NCBI GenBank assembly: GCA_963457665.1
Contig: OY735212.1
Location: forward strand, 7,833,850 to 7,897,849
Direction: 5' to 3'
DNA length: 64,000 nucleotides
From: Thysanoteuthis rhombus
Lineage: Eukaryota > Mollusca > Cephalopoda > Oegopsida > Thysanoteuthidae
The position numbers were made by a program, and so were the translations under genes. The notes under the pieces were generated by a model. That model did not search any database and had not been told where the DNA came from. It worked only from the letters and a program-made list of their open reading frames with translations. Below are positions 43,727-54,823 of the stretch, one piece after another (the first letter of the stretch is position 1; every line of letters begins with the position of its first letter).

Positions 43727-45045
43727 TTGAAGATCAACTCTTTCAAAAGATTTAGATAAGTGTTCAATAATAAATGTTATTTGTAGATTTTGCATATTTT
43801 CAAAAGCAAGACTGAACAGTTTTAAACCAAGCATTTTCAACTTGAAAATCAATCATTCCAGGGGTGCATCTGTGAGAAAAAAGTAACAGTGTTGATTCTA
43901 GCTTTGTCTGGGTGACGAAAACTAGCCAAATGTAATCACACTCAGGCATTTTAACTTTGAAAATAAACTCAATAACAGGGTGTAAGTCACTGTTAGAAAA
44001 TAAACAGTGTTATTTCTACTTAATTCAATGTGTTAAAACAAGATAAGAAAAAACAATTCAAGCATTTTTACCTAGAGAATCAATTTCTTCAGGGTTGTAA
44101 GTGTATATTGAGTAATAGTGTTATTTCTTCTTTTTTTTAAGGGTTTAATCAATTTTAAATTATATACCAGTGTATTATTAATTTTTTTGTAGGGTTCAAA
44201 AATGATCCAAAACAGTTCTAATACTATAATTATTACATTGAATATAATTTTTTTCAGGGTGTGTAAGGTATAAATTTACAGGGTTATAGGCTCAAAAAGA
44301 TATCAAAACAATTCAGAACAGGTCTAAATCAAGCATTTCTAATTTTGAAATCAACTCTGTTGAGGATTGTAAGTAAGCGTTTAATGATTAAGCTCATTAG
44401 TAGGTTTTTTATGTTTTCAAAAGCAAGGCTAAACAGTTAAAAAATCAGGCATTTTCAACTTGAAAATCATCTTTTTCAGCAGTGTATGCGTGTGTCGAAA
44501 AGTAACAGTGCTTTTTCTAGCTTTGTCTGAGTGTTGAAAACAAACCAAATTTAATCGAAATCAGGCACTTTAACTTTGAAGATAAACTTCATAAGAGGGT
44601 GTAAGTCACTGTTAAAAGATGAGCAGTGTTATTTCTACTTTATTCACTTTGTCAAAACAAGGAAAAAAAGGTCTGAACAATCTAGAAAAGGTCCAAATCA
44701 AGCATTTTTAATTTTAAAATCAAAGTATCAAAACAAGAAAAAATGTCCAATTCTTAATTTTCACCGAAAAAAAAATCAGTTTTTTCAGGGCTATAAGGAA
44801 GTGTAAAGTGAATAACAGTGTTATTTCTAGTTATGTCAAGGGTTTAATCAATTGTGGAATAATCAAGAGTGTATTACTAGATTATTCGGCATTGAAAAAC
44901 AAACCAAAACAGGTCTAACACAAGCATTATTACAATGAATACAAATTATTTTCAAGGCGTTTAAGTGTAAATGAACCAACAGTGTTATTCAGAGGCTCAA
45001 AAGGTGTCAAAAACAATCTGAAATTCGTTCTTATTGAATTTCAAT
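43727..45045 (+). repeat. Satellite-like array with higher-order organisation
   Basis: Ten diverged units start at about 43727, 43843, 43958, 44072, 44238, 44345, 44461, 44577, 44713 and 44936. A typical unit is ~115 bp: TTGAAAATCAA, then TTTTCAGGGTGTAAGTG, then AACAGTGTTATTTCTAG, then AAAACAA and a CAAGCATTTTTAA block. Units 1-3 match units 6-8 better than their neighbours, at offsets of ~617, 618 and 619 bp, so five units form a higher-order repeat of about 618 bp copied twice. Units 4, 5 and 9 carry extra sequence. No coding capacity. Confidence 0.8.
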
Positions 45046-45849
45046 GAAATCCTTAGAAAAGGTGGGAAATAGACTACGGAAAATATGACTTGAATTTGGG
45101 TAGCAATGTGAAATTACTTGAACTGATGATTACTTCTCAGTTCTTTCTAGTTTCCCAAGCCTCATCATGCACTTATCGTCATACTGATTGATTCCTCAAG
45201 AAACAAAGAAATTACGTATAATATATCATTATCATCCTGCTGCTAAAAGACGTTGGTCATTGATGTTTTCTCTTGAGTGACTAACCAGACATGTACTTTT
45301 TTGAAAGGGTATTGAAGACAAGTTTTTATGTCTAGGGAAGAAAGAGGATGCTGAAGAGATCGCAGCGTTGTTGTTAGAATGACATGAGCACAATTGTGGC
45401 TCCGTGGAAACTCTGACCTCAAGAACTCAGCTCGATAAGAGAACAGGATTCTCCCCACTTGCAAACCCCAGACATTGTACTAAAAGTGACCACAGGTCTA
45501 CCAGCAACACAGGACAACTGACACCAAGGCCATATCAGATATTTAACTGTCATTCTCCACCTATATATATCTATATCTATTGTTCTTTGACTGTGAAATG
45601 CCTACGGTGTCAGCACAAGTGTCTACTGTATTGACTGATAGAGAAATTGTCGCTAAATCGTCTTTGCTGTAAGATGTTGGGATTTGCTTGTCAATGACTG
45701 GGAAGAAATGCCACATTCTTTTGTCGGCAAGAAATACATCCAAATATTTTCCAAAGATGCTGTTGAATATGCAAAGATCAGAAATTTTTTCTGCATCTGA
45801 AGGAGACTATTCAGATAGAAGTCATAGAGACCACAGCCAACTTTATTAG
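45046..45849. other. Unassigned DNA with a RepA end fragment
   Basis: Apart from the RepA scrap at 45238-45294 and a short TATC patch near 45562, nothing is recognised. Overlapping frames of 60-76 codons have no motifs. Confidence 0.4.
45238..45294 (-). repeat. RepA 5'-end fragment, reversed
   Basis: TGCTGCTAAAAGACGTTGGTC and GAGTGACTAACCAGACATG equal landmarks b and a in reverse, with about 10 bp lost between. It lies about 190 bp after the satellite array. Confidence 0.75.
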
Positions 45850-46256
45850 TAAATGTCAACAAAAACTGTCAACATCAACATAAGTTTCTTCAGTTTTTAA
45901 GTGAGTCTGGCTGGCTGGCACACAAATGGAGGTAGACAGTTGAGAATTTAGATATTTACTCATTATGTCCAGAAAAAAAACGTTTTTTTTTCTTCTCTTT
46001 CTTTCCCCTGCATAATTTTCTAGTGGAGGGTCTAGTTTGTGCTAAACTGGTCCCTTAGTTTGAGTCTGGCTGTGTTCATGCTTTTTTTGAAATTCAGACA
46101 TTCTTAGTGATCATTGCACAACAAGAGGTGGGAATAGTAACTTATTCATTGATCACCTCTTTTTTCCAATTTCTCAATTGATAACCCCAAACGGCATGCT
46201 GTGAAAAGATATTGGTCACATGAAGGTTTCAATCAAGTGACTAAACAGAACTATTT
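45850..46256 (-). repeat. RepA copy, near full length
   Basis: k (CAACAAAAACTGTCAACATC), j (TTTCTTCAGTTTTTAAGTGAG), i, g, f, e (AAACTGGTCCCTTAG), d (CACAACAAGAGGTGGGAATAG), c, b and a (CAAGTGACTAAACAGAAC) in reverse order. Confidence 0.85.
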
Positions 46257-46544
46257 TCTAAAAGACTCTATTTTTTCATTTTGTTTAGTTGGTTCTTTGC
46301 TTTGGATTATTCATCTCTCCCAAAAGGTCTTTTTCTAACTCATCCTGCCAAACCACCAGCTGCTTCTTAAATATAAAAACAGATTCTATATAGATTTAAA
46401 CAAAGGTATATAGAAATAGAAAGCTGGGGAAAGTAGATCACTACTTCTGCCAAGGACAATGAATCTCCAGGGAATACTCAAAAGAAATAAAGCAAAGAAT
46501 CACTCTAGGATGACAAGCCTTCAACCGAGCGAGATCAAGCTTCA
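46257..46544. other. Unassigned DNA
   Basis: No recognised feature. Confidence 0.4.
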
Positions 46545-47003
46545 AAAAAAAAAAATCTTATGTCCTAAAAAGAAGGGTATGCAACCAATGCGTCTTCCTG
46601 ATAGTCACCTACGAAGCTAAAACATGGAACTCAACCAAGAGACAGACCTGCAAACTGAGAACCATGCAATGCGTATGTGAGAGAATCATGTTCAACCTCA
46701 CATGGAGAGATCACAAGATGGCACGGTATATTAAAGGAAAAATAGTAGTCTGAGATTATAGAATCCATAAGGGAACTCAAATGGCAATGGGCTGGTCAAG
46801 TTGCAAGAATAGCAGACAACTGGATGCAGACAGATGGATATCACGACCCACAACATCCCCTGAGATCAAATGCAGAACTGAGACCGGCAGATTATGAGAT
46901 GAGACGAATTGAAGAGGTTCAGAAAATATTGGATCCACAACGGCCATGATAGAGATGTGTCGCAAATCTAATGACAGACAATTAGACTGATGATGATGAC
47001 AAA
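46545..47003 (+). mobile_element. RTE-like LINE, 3' fragment
   Basis: Blocks match AAAAAGAAGGGTATGCAACCA (KRRVCNQ), CTTCCTGATAGTCACCTACG, TGGAACTCAACCAAGAGAC, CGTATGTGAGAGAATCATG, ACATGGAGAGATCACAAGATG (WRDHK), CTCAAATGGCAATGGGCTGG (LKWQWAG), then the C-terminal block and GATGATGATGAC. Several frameshifts. The 123-codon reverse frame 46777-47148 is antisense. Confidence 0.85.
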
Positions 47004-47389
47004 GATAGAAATAGAATGAGAATTTTAGTAGCTTAAGGGTACTGGGGTAATGCTGTTCCTCTTCCGTAATGAAGTGAGGTAATGCCATTCCTATGTGTTC
47101 GCACTGAACTCCAATGTTACAAACAGACATCTGTGGGCTTGGATTCATAAGCTTACACTTAGGATTGAAGAACTTGATTTGATATAGTCGTTTTTTTTAT
47201 TTAAATTTGGTGGCTTAGAATGAGACATCAATCATAACGTAATAAAGTTACGTAATCATGAACGTGATTCTTGCATAAGCTACCGTATATGTATACAGAT
47301 AGGTATGTATATGTATATATGTGAAATTGCATGGGAACGGTTTCCCTTTTTTTCAATTTTTGGCCGGGATGGGAAACAATGTTCTCTAA
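47004..47389. other. AT-rich DNA without recognised feature
   Basis: No recognised repeat or gene. Confidence 0.4.
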
Positions 47390-47540
47390 CTATATATATT
47401 CATAGGCATGTGGGAACACATTTTCTATAAGGAGGGCAGAAAGCTTGATTTAACCAAAATTTTCCATGGTTTTGCCCAAAATTAAACACATTTTGCAAGA
47501 GTTGGGTGGGATAGGGGCACTAGTCCCCAGCCTCCCCCCT
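47390..47540 (-). repeat. RepG dispersed repeat, reversed
   Basis: CATAGGCATGTGGGAACAC, AAAATTTTCCATGGTTTTGCC and CAAAATTAAACAC are the reverse complement order of 8715-8880. Confidence 0.6.
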
Positions 47541-47918
47541 GGTCCATAGACATATGTTTATATCCTCCTAAAATTCTCTATTTGAACAAAATTAGCTGGT
47601 ATTTGTCAAATTATTCATCCTAAATGGCTTAAAAACATCTCTGAAATTGGTGAAATTTTCTTTGGGAGTGGTTTGAAGCAACCCCTCCTTCTATAGAGCA
47701 GGCAGCCCTATGTTCCAACACTTCTTTTTTCAGCACTGCACCACTGTATGTCAGTCTATATACAAACAGTCACACACATGCCACAGAAATGACATGTGTC
47801 ACAAGGTGTCCATGTTTCCTATCTTTTGAAACCCATATCATTTTTCAGACTTTTTCAGAATGACATGAGCTACACTGGTAGCCTCATTGAGTCTGCATGG
47901 TGAACAACTGCAGAGGAA

Positions 47919-47919
<1 letters not shown>
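47541..47919. other. Unassigned DNA
   Basis: A C-rich spot near 47530-47545, otherwise nothing recognised. This may be a continuation of the RepG element. Confidence 0.35.

Positions 47920-47997
<78 letters not shown>
47920..47997. repeat. (TA)n microsatellite, ~78 bp
   Basis: Interrupted only by TACATATATATGTA, itself palindromic. It directly precedes the Penelope-type fragment. Confidence 0.9.
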
Positions 47998-48002
<5 letters not shown>

Positions 48003-48014
48003 TCATATACATTA

Positions 48015-48375
48015 GCAAATCTCTTGAAACTTCGAAATAAATCTGTTATAGCCCCGATTGATAAAGCAGCAATTAATGTAGTATTTATATGTAAAGAATA
48101 TTATATTCAAAGAATATTGTCTGAAGTAAGTTTTATAGGAACACCATCATCCACATGTAAAGTATCTACTTGTAAACCAGATAATATTATACTTGATAAC
48201 ATCGTATTATATGCAAAGTTAGGACTTGAGACATGAAAATATAAAAAAAATTACCAATTATGTATTGGATGCCTGAAATGCATAAAAATCCAATAGGTGC
48301 TTGCAGTAATGTAGCCTCTGAAGTTTGTAGTACTAAACCTCTTAGCAAAGCTGTTTCTAAAGTTTTTAAAGTCTA
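48015..48375 (+). mobile_element. Penelope-type reverse transcriptase remnant
   Basis: The first frame (inside 47967-48236) reads [20 protein letters not shown] and [16 protein letters not shown]. After a frameshift, 48263-48375 reads YWMPEMHKNPIGA, then VASEVCSTKPLSKAVSKVFK and a stop. The order (xxIxPxDKAxNxxxxxCKxYY, then LPKMHKxPIGxRxIxAS ... CSTKPLS) is that of the N-terminal reverse transcriptase part in Penelope-like and related retroelements. Motifs with catalytic Asp residues are absent, so this is a short dead piece. Assignment to Penelope rather than a related class is inference. Confidence 0.65.
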
Positions 48376-49440
48376 GGAAGCTTACATATATGTATATATG
48401 TATATAATTTGTAAGATTTTTTCTTAAATTTAAAATGCTTAGAAATCACTTAAGAATAGAATATTTTTACAAATTTAATGCAAAATTATCATTGTTTTTA
48501 GATATTTTCCTAACCCTGACTGTGTGGGTATATCAGGTGTTGCAAGCAATAGGGGTTCGATCCCAAATCATTCCAAACACCCTAGACACGAACCGTGTCT
48601 ACCCCTATCTGATAAGATATAGAGAATAATAGTTCAGGAATGGAAAAAAGTCTGGGGAGCTGCTAAGACTGGGTTTTGGCAACTAGATATACAGTAATGT
48701 CTATATTAGTAGACATTGATCATATGAAAGCCTGGATATTGAGAAGTAGATATATGCTTTACCATCGCCATTTCTATCACTATGGAGGTTTTTAGGATTT
48801 ACAGAGAAAAAGGGAGGGTTACTTATCAGATTGTACTTTTTTGTCAACCACTTCTGGGATTATACATCAGTGTCTTCATTATCTAATCTACATTCTCCAC
48901 TTGAGAAGAGAATTAATATGAATTTTTTTCTTCAATGAGATAGCTTTGTGGCTTCAAAAATAAGATTCTGTTGCTATTTTTTTCCAATCTGTTATGTCCT
49001 TTATTTTGGGTTTCTTATTTATCAATCTTCTCATCTTTCTATTGATAAATTTGATTTTTCCTGTTGGGTTTTTTCTCATTCTTTTCTTCTTGCTGCTATT
49101 TTCATTCATTTTCTTCCTTTCTTCAGTCAATTTTATTTTTCGAATTGAGAATTTTTTTGTTTTTTTCTGCACCTTTCTTCTTTGTTTTTTCTTTTTTTTT
49201 TTCTCTCACTTTTTTGCCTTTCAACTGCAGCTGTAGAATTAATCAACATTTTGAAATATTTGGTTGGGAGATATCTATTTTTTTTTCTCCCTTTTTAAAT
49301 ATTATTCGAAGATAAAAATTCTCAATATCAACATGCAAGGTTTCAAGTCTAAATTATTGGTATAGCAGATCTGCATGAATTTGTCTTGGAGGAATAAATT
49401 CAAAGCCTGTAATTGAGCATATTAATTACTTATCACACTT
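48376..49440. other. AT-rich DNA, T-rich in 48920-49290
   Basis: T/C-rich sequence at 48920-49290 produces Phe/Leu/Ser-rich frames (66, 80, 83 codons) and a Lys-rich reverse frame. These are composition artefacts. A GC-richer patch (CGATCCCAAATCATTCC, GACACGAACCGTGTC) at 48555-48605 could be a scrap of a tRNA-like repeat. Confidence 0.4.
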
Positions 49441-49441
49441 G

Positions 49442-49472
<31 letters not shown>
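49441..49472. repeat. (CA)n microsatellite
   Basis: About 14 CA units followed by CCCACCC. Confidence 0.95.
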
Positions 49473-49699
49473 ACCCTCATTTAGAGTCCCTGATATATGC
49501 ATATGTATACACATATGAACAAGTACTTTCATTATGATATTTTTCCAACTTCTCCATGCACTTTTTAGAAGATTATTTCTTCCTAAGGTGCATCTCTAAG
49601 AAGAAATTCAATTGCTCTGAAAGTAAGAGATATTTTTGCAAATAAAATTCATCTGCTCTTACTAGAATACTGACATCAAAATTGAAAGTAATTCAAAAC
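49473..49699. other. Unassigned DNA
   Basis: No recognised feature. Confidence 0.4.
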
Positions 49700-50137
49700 A
49701 AGTCTGGGTAGTCACGCAATAGAAGCCGTCATGTGACCAACATCTTTTAACTTTTGACAGTATAAGGGGTGATCAATTAAAAAATTGGAAAAAGGGTGAT
49801 CAATTGATAAGTAACATTTTGCACCTTTTGTTGAGCAGTGACCATTAATTAAGTGTAAATTTTCAAAAAGGCAAGCATGATGACTAAGCAACCATTTTCA
49901 AATAAATATACATCATAAATTGATACCAACTAAAAACCTGTCTGACATAAAAATTAAAAAAAAGAAGTTTTTGCTGAACATCATGAGGAATGAACGTTTG
50001 AATTTTAATCCCTCTAGCTCTATTGATGCTTCCTGTAAGTGTGACACATGCACAGATAGCCGGTCAGCCAGACCCACTTGAAAACTGAAGAAACTTTTGT
50101 TGATGTAGACAGTCCTAGTGGATCATTCTTAATGTTA
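49700..50137 (+). repeat. RepA copy, near full length
   Basis: CAAGTCTGGGTAGTCACGC and AATAGAAGCCGTCATGTGACC (a), c, d, g, h (CCCTCTAGCTCTATTGATGC), i, j (CCACTTGAAAACTGAAGAAAC) and a decayed k are present. The 86-codon forward frame 50078-50338 starts in j and has no motif. Confidence 0.85.
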
Positions 50138-50597
50138 TGTAGTCAATTGTCCACTTCAGCTAATTTCTTCAACACAAAGAGATTTTCGATATACACTTTG
50201 GGAAATTGGCATCATCTCCAACAAAACGTATGCCTCTACAGACAATGGAGCATCCACTTCAGGGCACATACCTGGTTTAAGCATATGGAGACCCTGGGAT
50301 GCCTAGTCATCAGAATTCCCCCTCTCGGCCTGATGTAGTCCAGAGGAAAGCAGGAGCTGTCAGAAGGACATCAAATTGAGTGTCAAAACACTTCAAAAGA
50401 GCTCTAATCCCTTGTTTGGAATCAGTGTTGCTCTTCTCCTAAACTGGTTGCATTCCCAAAGGCTGCTATTTTACCAATAGCCGCGGGAATTTTCCCCTTA
50501 TGAAGAGTTTTCCACACTCTCCGCTCATACTGGGAATCGAATCAGCAACCTTCTGCATGTGAGGTAGACATGCTAACCATTACACCACTTGAGGAAC
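50138..50597 (-). mobile_element. tRNA-Val(CAC)-like SINE, reversed
   Basis: Sense-strand bases 50597-50525 carry box A (TGGTGTAATGG), an anticodon-loop-like CTCACAT with CAC at 50561-50559, and box B (CTGATTCGATTCCC). This is the layout of tRNA-Val(CAC). The acceptor ends do not pair well and a body of at least 300 bp follows (AGAGTGTGGAAAACTCTTC to about 50200), so I read it as a SINE, not a tRNA gene. It shares the head type, but not the body, with 5642-5990. Confidence 0.65.
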
Positions 50598-51365
50598 ACA
50601 AAAATACATTTGTCTCCCTTTGTAATGTGGGGGTTCAAGAATGACTGCATTAGTACAAAACTGCATTGAAACTGAACTACAGATAATCAAAAGTCAATTA
50701 CTAGTCCCAAAACAAGTTCAGTGGTGAATGAAAGTATTATTTTCATAAAAGAATCAAAGAAATTACATGTGATACATTGTGTAATTATAAGGTTATGTTA
50801 CAAATTGAATAAATTTGATATTTAGTCATATTGAATGAAATAAAACAAAAAATTTGGTCGGGGGCATATAAACACCCACCCAACCCTGAGAGTTGACAAC
50901 CTTGCTTACCAACACTTTTTTTTTAGCACTTCATCACTGAGAATCATGGTACAATAATAAGAACATCTCATCTAAAAAGATTCAGACAGAAATGTCGAAC
51001 CTGTCTTCTATTTTAAGATCTGCAAAACAGAATGTATAATCCTCTGAGCCCAATCACAACATGATAGGATGACAGAAAAGACAGAAACTACTTAATTATA
51101 GAAAGATCTTTCACCATTTTACATATTATGCAGACTCGTATCTTCTTATCTCTTCAATAAGGATATGGTAGTTTAACAGTTTTATGAAAGAAAGTCTTAA
51201 AACTATTGAAAAAAAAACAAAAAAACTCCAAGACAGCTTTGAAAAAACCAGAGAGTTATCTGAAGACTAAAAGTGGAGGTAGGTCAATTAACATACCGTG
51301 CAAAATGTGATGAAAACAATAAAGATGAAGATATTTGTTCAAATACCATGATAAATAATGAAAGC
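50598..51365. other. AT-rich DNA without recognised feature
   Basis: No named repeat or gene. Confidence 0.4.
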
Positions 51366-51798
51366 ATGTCTGGATAGAAACCCAATAAAAACTGTCATAT
51401 GACTGGTATCATTAGGCAGCTTGCTGTGTTTGAGGTGATCAATTTTTTTTTAAAAATTGAAAGAAGGAATAATCTAAGTTACCTCTCTCGACCTTTGTTG
51501 CTTCACTAAAAAGTTTAAATTAAAAAAAAAAAAACAGTGAACACTGCCTGACCTGAACTAAGGGACAATTTAGCATAAACTTACATAAAAAATTGAACAC
51601 CCCCTTCCATGCTTATTTTTTTGGTGCGGGATTTCTAATAACATAAGATAAAAAACAATTACAGCCCTCTAACTCCAGTGGTCAAGTCTGTACATATCAT
51701 ATATACATACATACGTAGACAGCAAGCCAAACGGAATCATTTAAAAATCTGAAGAAAACTATGTTGGCAGTTTTGATTGACAATTTCGGATAATGAAA
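51366..51798 (+). repeat. RepA copy, near full length
   Basis: a is rearranged (GCATGTCTGGATAGAAACCC), then b (GGCAGCTTGCTGTGTTTGAGG), c, d, e (GGGACAATTTAGCATAAAC), f, h, i and j, ending TTGATTGACAATTTCGGATAA. Confidence 0.8.
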
Positions 51799-52777
51799 AT
51801 ATTTAATCTCTGAACTTCAAACCACAAATAATTTGCTGTTTTAATATTACAGCTAATCCATTCCTGCGAAGTCAATTAATTAAACGTTCAGGGAAAGGTC
51901 AATCATTAGAAATTCATTTTCCCTTTAATCTGACTAAAGCTGTAGTGAATATTCATGCCATTCTGGGTTTTTGAGTGGTGTGATAATGGTTTCTAATGAA
52001 TAAATGACATAAGGAAAGAGTGACATAACAATAGAGTGATATATCAAATGTAAATTTCAAAGGAGCATGAAGATTATTACCGTAACAAAGTGACAATATA
52101 AAATGCGTCTGAATCAATTTTACTGTTTCAGAATTACTTCTGAAACATAAAATGAAATGACAATCAACTCATTGCATCTGAAGCATAAGATGTTTATTCG
52201 AAACCATAAAACCACTATCTGATTCTCTAACAGAGTGAGAAGACTGGAGAACAAAGAAGTTTCTCCTGAAATATCACATTAGTTATTGTAGAATGATCAT
52301 TGCTTTAACTGCCTTCATCAAGATTTACGGATTGTCTCGAATTACAATATTATTCACAGTAAGGACAAGAAATTTCTTGTGACGTATTTTACCAGCCATT
52401 TTTTGTTAAACATTCCATCAGCTATTGCCTTTTCAGTAAACCTTTGCTAGAAGAAACTAATAAGGAGGGAAATTTGTCCATTTTAGCCAATTATCTGAGT
52501 TAGGTGATGGTAGGGGTTAATACTATATATCAGTATGATATTGAAAAGTATATATGCTGAACATGATACATCACATACCTATATAAAAAGTTTATATATT
52601 GTATGAAATTATTTAACAAATATATTGAGGTTAATTATTTAATTAATACCTGACTCCTCTGAAAATCTCTAAACCACTATGTTTGTTTATTTCTAAATGT
52701 AGAGAGGTAAATATAGTCATAATTTTGAAGTTATCCAGTTATGATACTATACTATGATAGCGATGATATTGTTATTG
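51799..52777. other. AT-rich DNA without recognised feature
   Basis: No named repeat and no frame above 60 codons. Confidence 0.45.
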
Positions 52778-53136
52778 ATTGCTGGCTGACTATGTATTTA
52801 TTACATGCATAGGCTGTATCAATGGAGCTAGAGGGCTGAAAATTGAAACATTTACTCCTTGTTATCTTTAGGAAAAAAAAAATTCCTTTAAATTTTCCAT
52901 CCCAGAATAAATCTTTAAGGGGGGGGGGGTCAATTTACAATGCAATTTTATGTGTCTGACAATGTTCAAACTTGTCTTTTGAAAATTCTGACTCTTTTAG
53001 AGATCATTGCCTAACAAAAGACGAGAGAAGTATTAATTGATCACCACATTTTCTATTTTTTTTGATTGATCACCCCTATCATGGCATGCAGCCAAAAGAT
53101 GTTGGTCATGAGACGGTCTCTATAGAGTAATCCACC
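52778..53136 (-). repeat. RepA copy lacking its 3' end
   Basis: i (TTGCTGGCTGACTATGTATT), h (CAATGGAGCTAGAGGGCTG), g, f (G10 near 52920), d (GCCTAACAAAAGACGAGAG), c, b and a (GGTCATGAGACGGTCTCTAT). The j-k end is absent. Confidence 0.8.
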
Positions 53137-53320
53137 ATAACGGTTCTCTCCTCAAATCAAGGTTTGCAGAGATTTTTTGTAAAAAAGTATTCTTCTAAAT
53201 CCTAACCAGGGCTAACAATGTATCCAAAATGACTATAAAAAAGCTGCAGAAATACTCAAAATGATAAAAAACTGATTCAATTTCCTTGATACAAAAATAT
53301 TGAAATAATTATGCATAACG

Positions 53321-53774
53321 TACACAAGGCCCCAATTAGAATACAAAGTGCAAGGATGGTCTCATCATTGTAAAATAGATATGGAAGAATTGGATAACAT
53401 CCAGAGAAGAGGCAAAAAAAAACTCCCCTACGAAGAAAGACTTAGAAAAAGTAAAACAAACAACACTATAAGAAAAGAGAATAAGAAGAGACATCTTTGA
53501 AACATTTGAAGTGATAATCCCAGCCAAACAATTCTCAATAAGGAATAATGAAAATAAAAATATATCTAAAGAACATTGTAGAAAAATTTCCAGGAGGGGA
53601 TTCTTCTCACAAAGGGTTGTCAACAATTGGAACACATTAATGGATCAAGATCCAGGAATAATTGAAGCTAAAACAGTGGACAGCTTTGAAAATGAATACG
53701 ACTTTTATGCAACCAACACAAAAAAGAAGAAAAACTTTCGAGGGAAGACAACAAAACTCTCAAACAAGAAGTGA
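53321..53774 (+). mobile_element. CR1/Jockey-type LINE, ORF C-terminus
   Basis: The frame from 53321 reads YTRPQLEYKVQGWSHHCKID, MEELDNIQRRGKKKLPYEER and LRKSKTNN, with a stop at 53498. A second frame reads RDIFETFEVII, then SKEHCRKISRRGFFSQRVVN and NWNTL, then VDSFENEYDFY, to a stop at 53774. These match the tail region of CR1/L2/Jockey-type reverse transcriptases (YVRPxLEYxxQxW ... IxxLExxQRR ... YExRL ... FKI ... FFSxRVVxxWNxLP ... VNSFKxxLD). One frameshift and some internal loss. Pieces in 53511-53907 read in other frames are shadows. Confidence 0.85.
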
Positions 53775-53840
53775 GATACAAGCACAAATACATGCAAAGA
53801 AATTTTACTTTCTATATATCTTATCTTATCTTATCTTTGA
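53775..53840 (+). mobile_element. LINE 3' tail with TTATC repeats
   Basis: After the stop, ~40 bp of untranslated sequence leads to three tandem CTTAT/TTATC units at 53819-53836. Short tandem repeats at the 3' end are usual for CR1/L2-type elements, so this is probably the element terminus. Confidence 0.6.
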
Positions 53841-54365
53841 TATTCCTTCCCAGCCTTCAGGTTCTGAGGTTCCTGTGTATAAGATCTTTGCAAATAGCAG
53901 AAGGTAATTATTTATGCGTGCAGATCTTTGAAAGCAATAGTAGATGGTGTCATGCAGTCATTAATATTGCAAGACATCATTTGCTGAGGGGCAAAGATTA
54001 TGATCCACCTTTGGAGAAACTGTTGCAATCATCATCATCATTACCACCACCATCATCATCATCACAATAGTTGTAAGCCTTATACATCACGGCCAATTTT
54101 CGGAATGCTGCTGATTTCTGTGTTATGTCATGTTATATTTGTACAACAAAGCTAATATCAAACATGCTAAAATAATTACCATAAATTCTCCGCATATCTG
54201 AATCTTTGATGCGGGGAGGTTTGTCAGTTTCATAATTGGATGATTTGGAATATCCTACGTAAATTCAGCCATCGAGTTTCAAATTCATCACCGTCTAGTT
54301 GTGCAATCGGTATCAGCCTTACTCCATCTTTCTTTTGGGAATGACTGTTGTTCAGATTTTAGTCA
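53841..54365. other. Unassigned DNA with an (ATC)n microsatellite
   Basis: (ATC)n with ACC interruptions at 54027-54067. Otherwise nothing recognised. Confidence 0.5.
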
Positions 54366-54823
54366 GAAACAATCAACTAAAACTGTCATTAAAACTTTAA
54401 TATGGGTTTCCGTCAGTTTTTAAATTAGTTTGGCAGGCTATGTATGTAAGTATGTATGTATTACGCATACAGGCCACACCAATGTAACTAGAGGGCTGAA
54501 AATTTTAACATTTACTCCTTATCATGTCAACAAAAGCATTTTTTTTGTTTTTTGAAAATTATTCCCCTAAATAGGTTTTTAGTGGCGGGGAGGAGTAATT
54601 TGCAATGTAAATTCATGTTAGAATGATACCTACATTTGTGTCTTCTTGTTTTTTTTGAAAATCCTGACTTTTTAATGATCGCTGCCCAACAAAAGACGCG
54701 AAAAGTAACTTACCCATTGATCATTCTTTTCTAATTATTCTAATTGATCATCCCTTATGTGGTCTACTTTCAAAAGACATTGATCATGTGACTGTTTCTA
54801 TTTAGCGACTAACCAGACTTGTC
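54366..54823 (-). repeat. RepA copy, full length
   Basis: Starts CAGAAACAATCAACTAAAACTGTC (k), includes j, i, h (CAATGTAACTAGAGGGCTG), g, f, e, d (GCTGCCCAACAAAAGACGCG), c, b and a (TTAGCGACTAACCAGACTTG). Confidence 0.85.

Noticed and set aside
43727-45045. CRISPR-like array of repeats and spacers
   Set aside because: Units are ~115 bp, diverged along their whole length, without short identical repeats separated by unique spacers, and the context is eukaryotic.
47920-47997. TA run as a promoter or replication origin
   Set aside because: Ordinary microsatellite; similar runs occur at 18533, 61560 and 63294 with no associated gene.
48948-49315. Hydrophobic Phe/Leu/Ser-rich frames resembling membrane proteins
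   Set aside because: Produced by T/C-rich DNA; overlapping frames on both strands show the same bias and no conserved motif.
5643-50597. tRNA-like heads as functional tRNA genes
   Set aside because: Acceptor stems do not pair, box B is altered in most, and each is followed by a SINE-type body.
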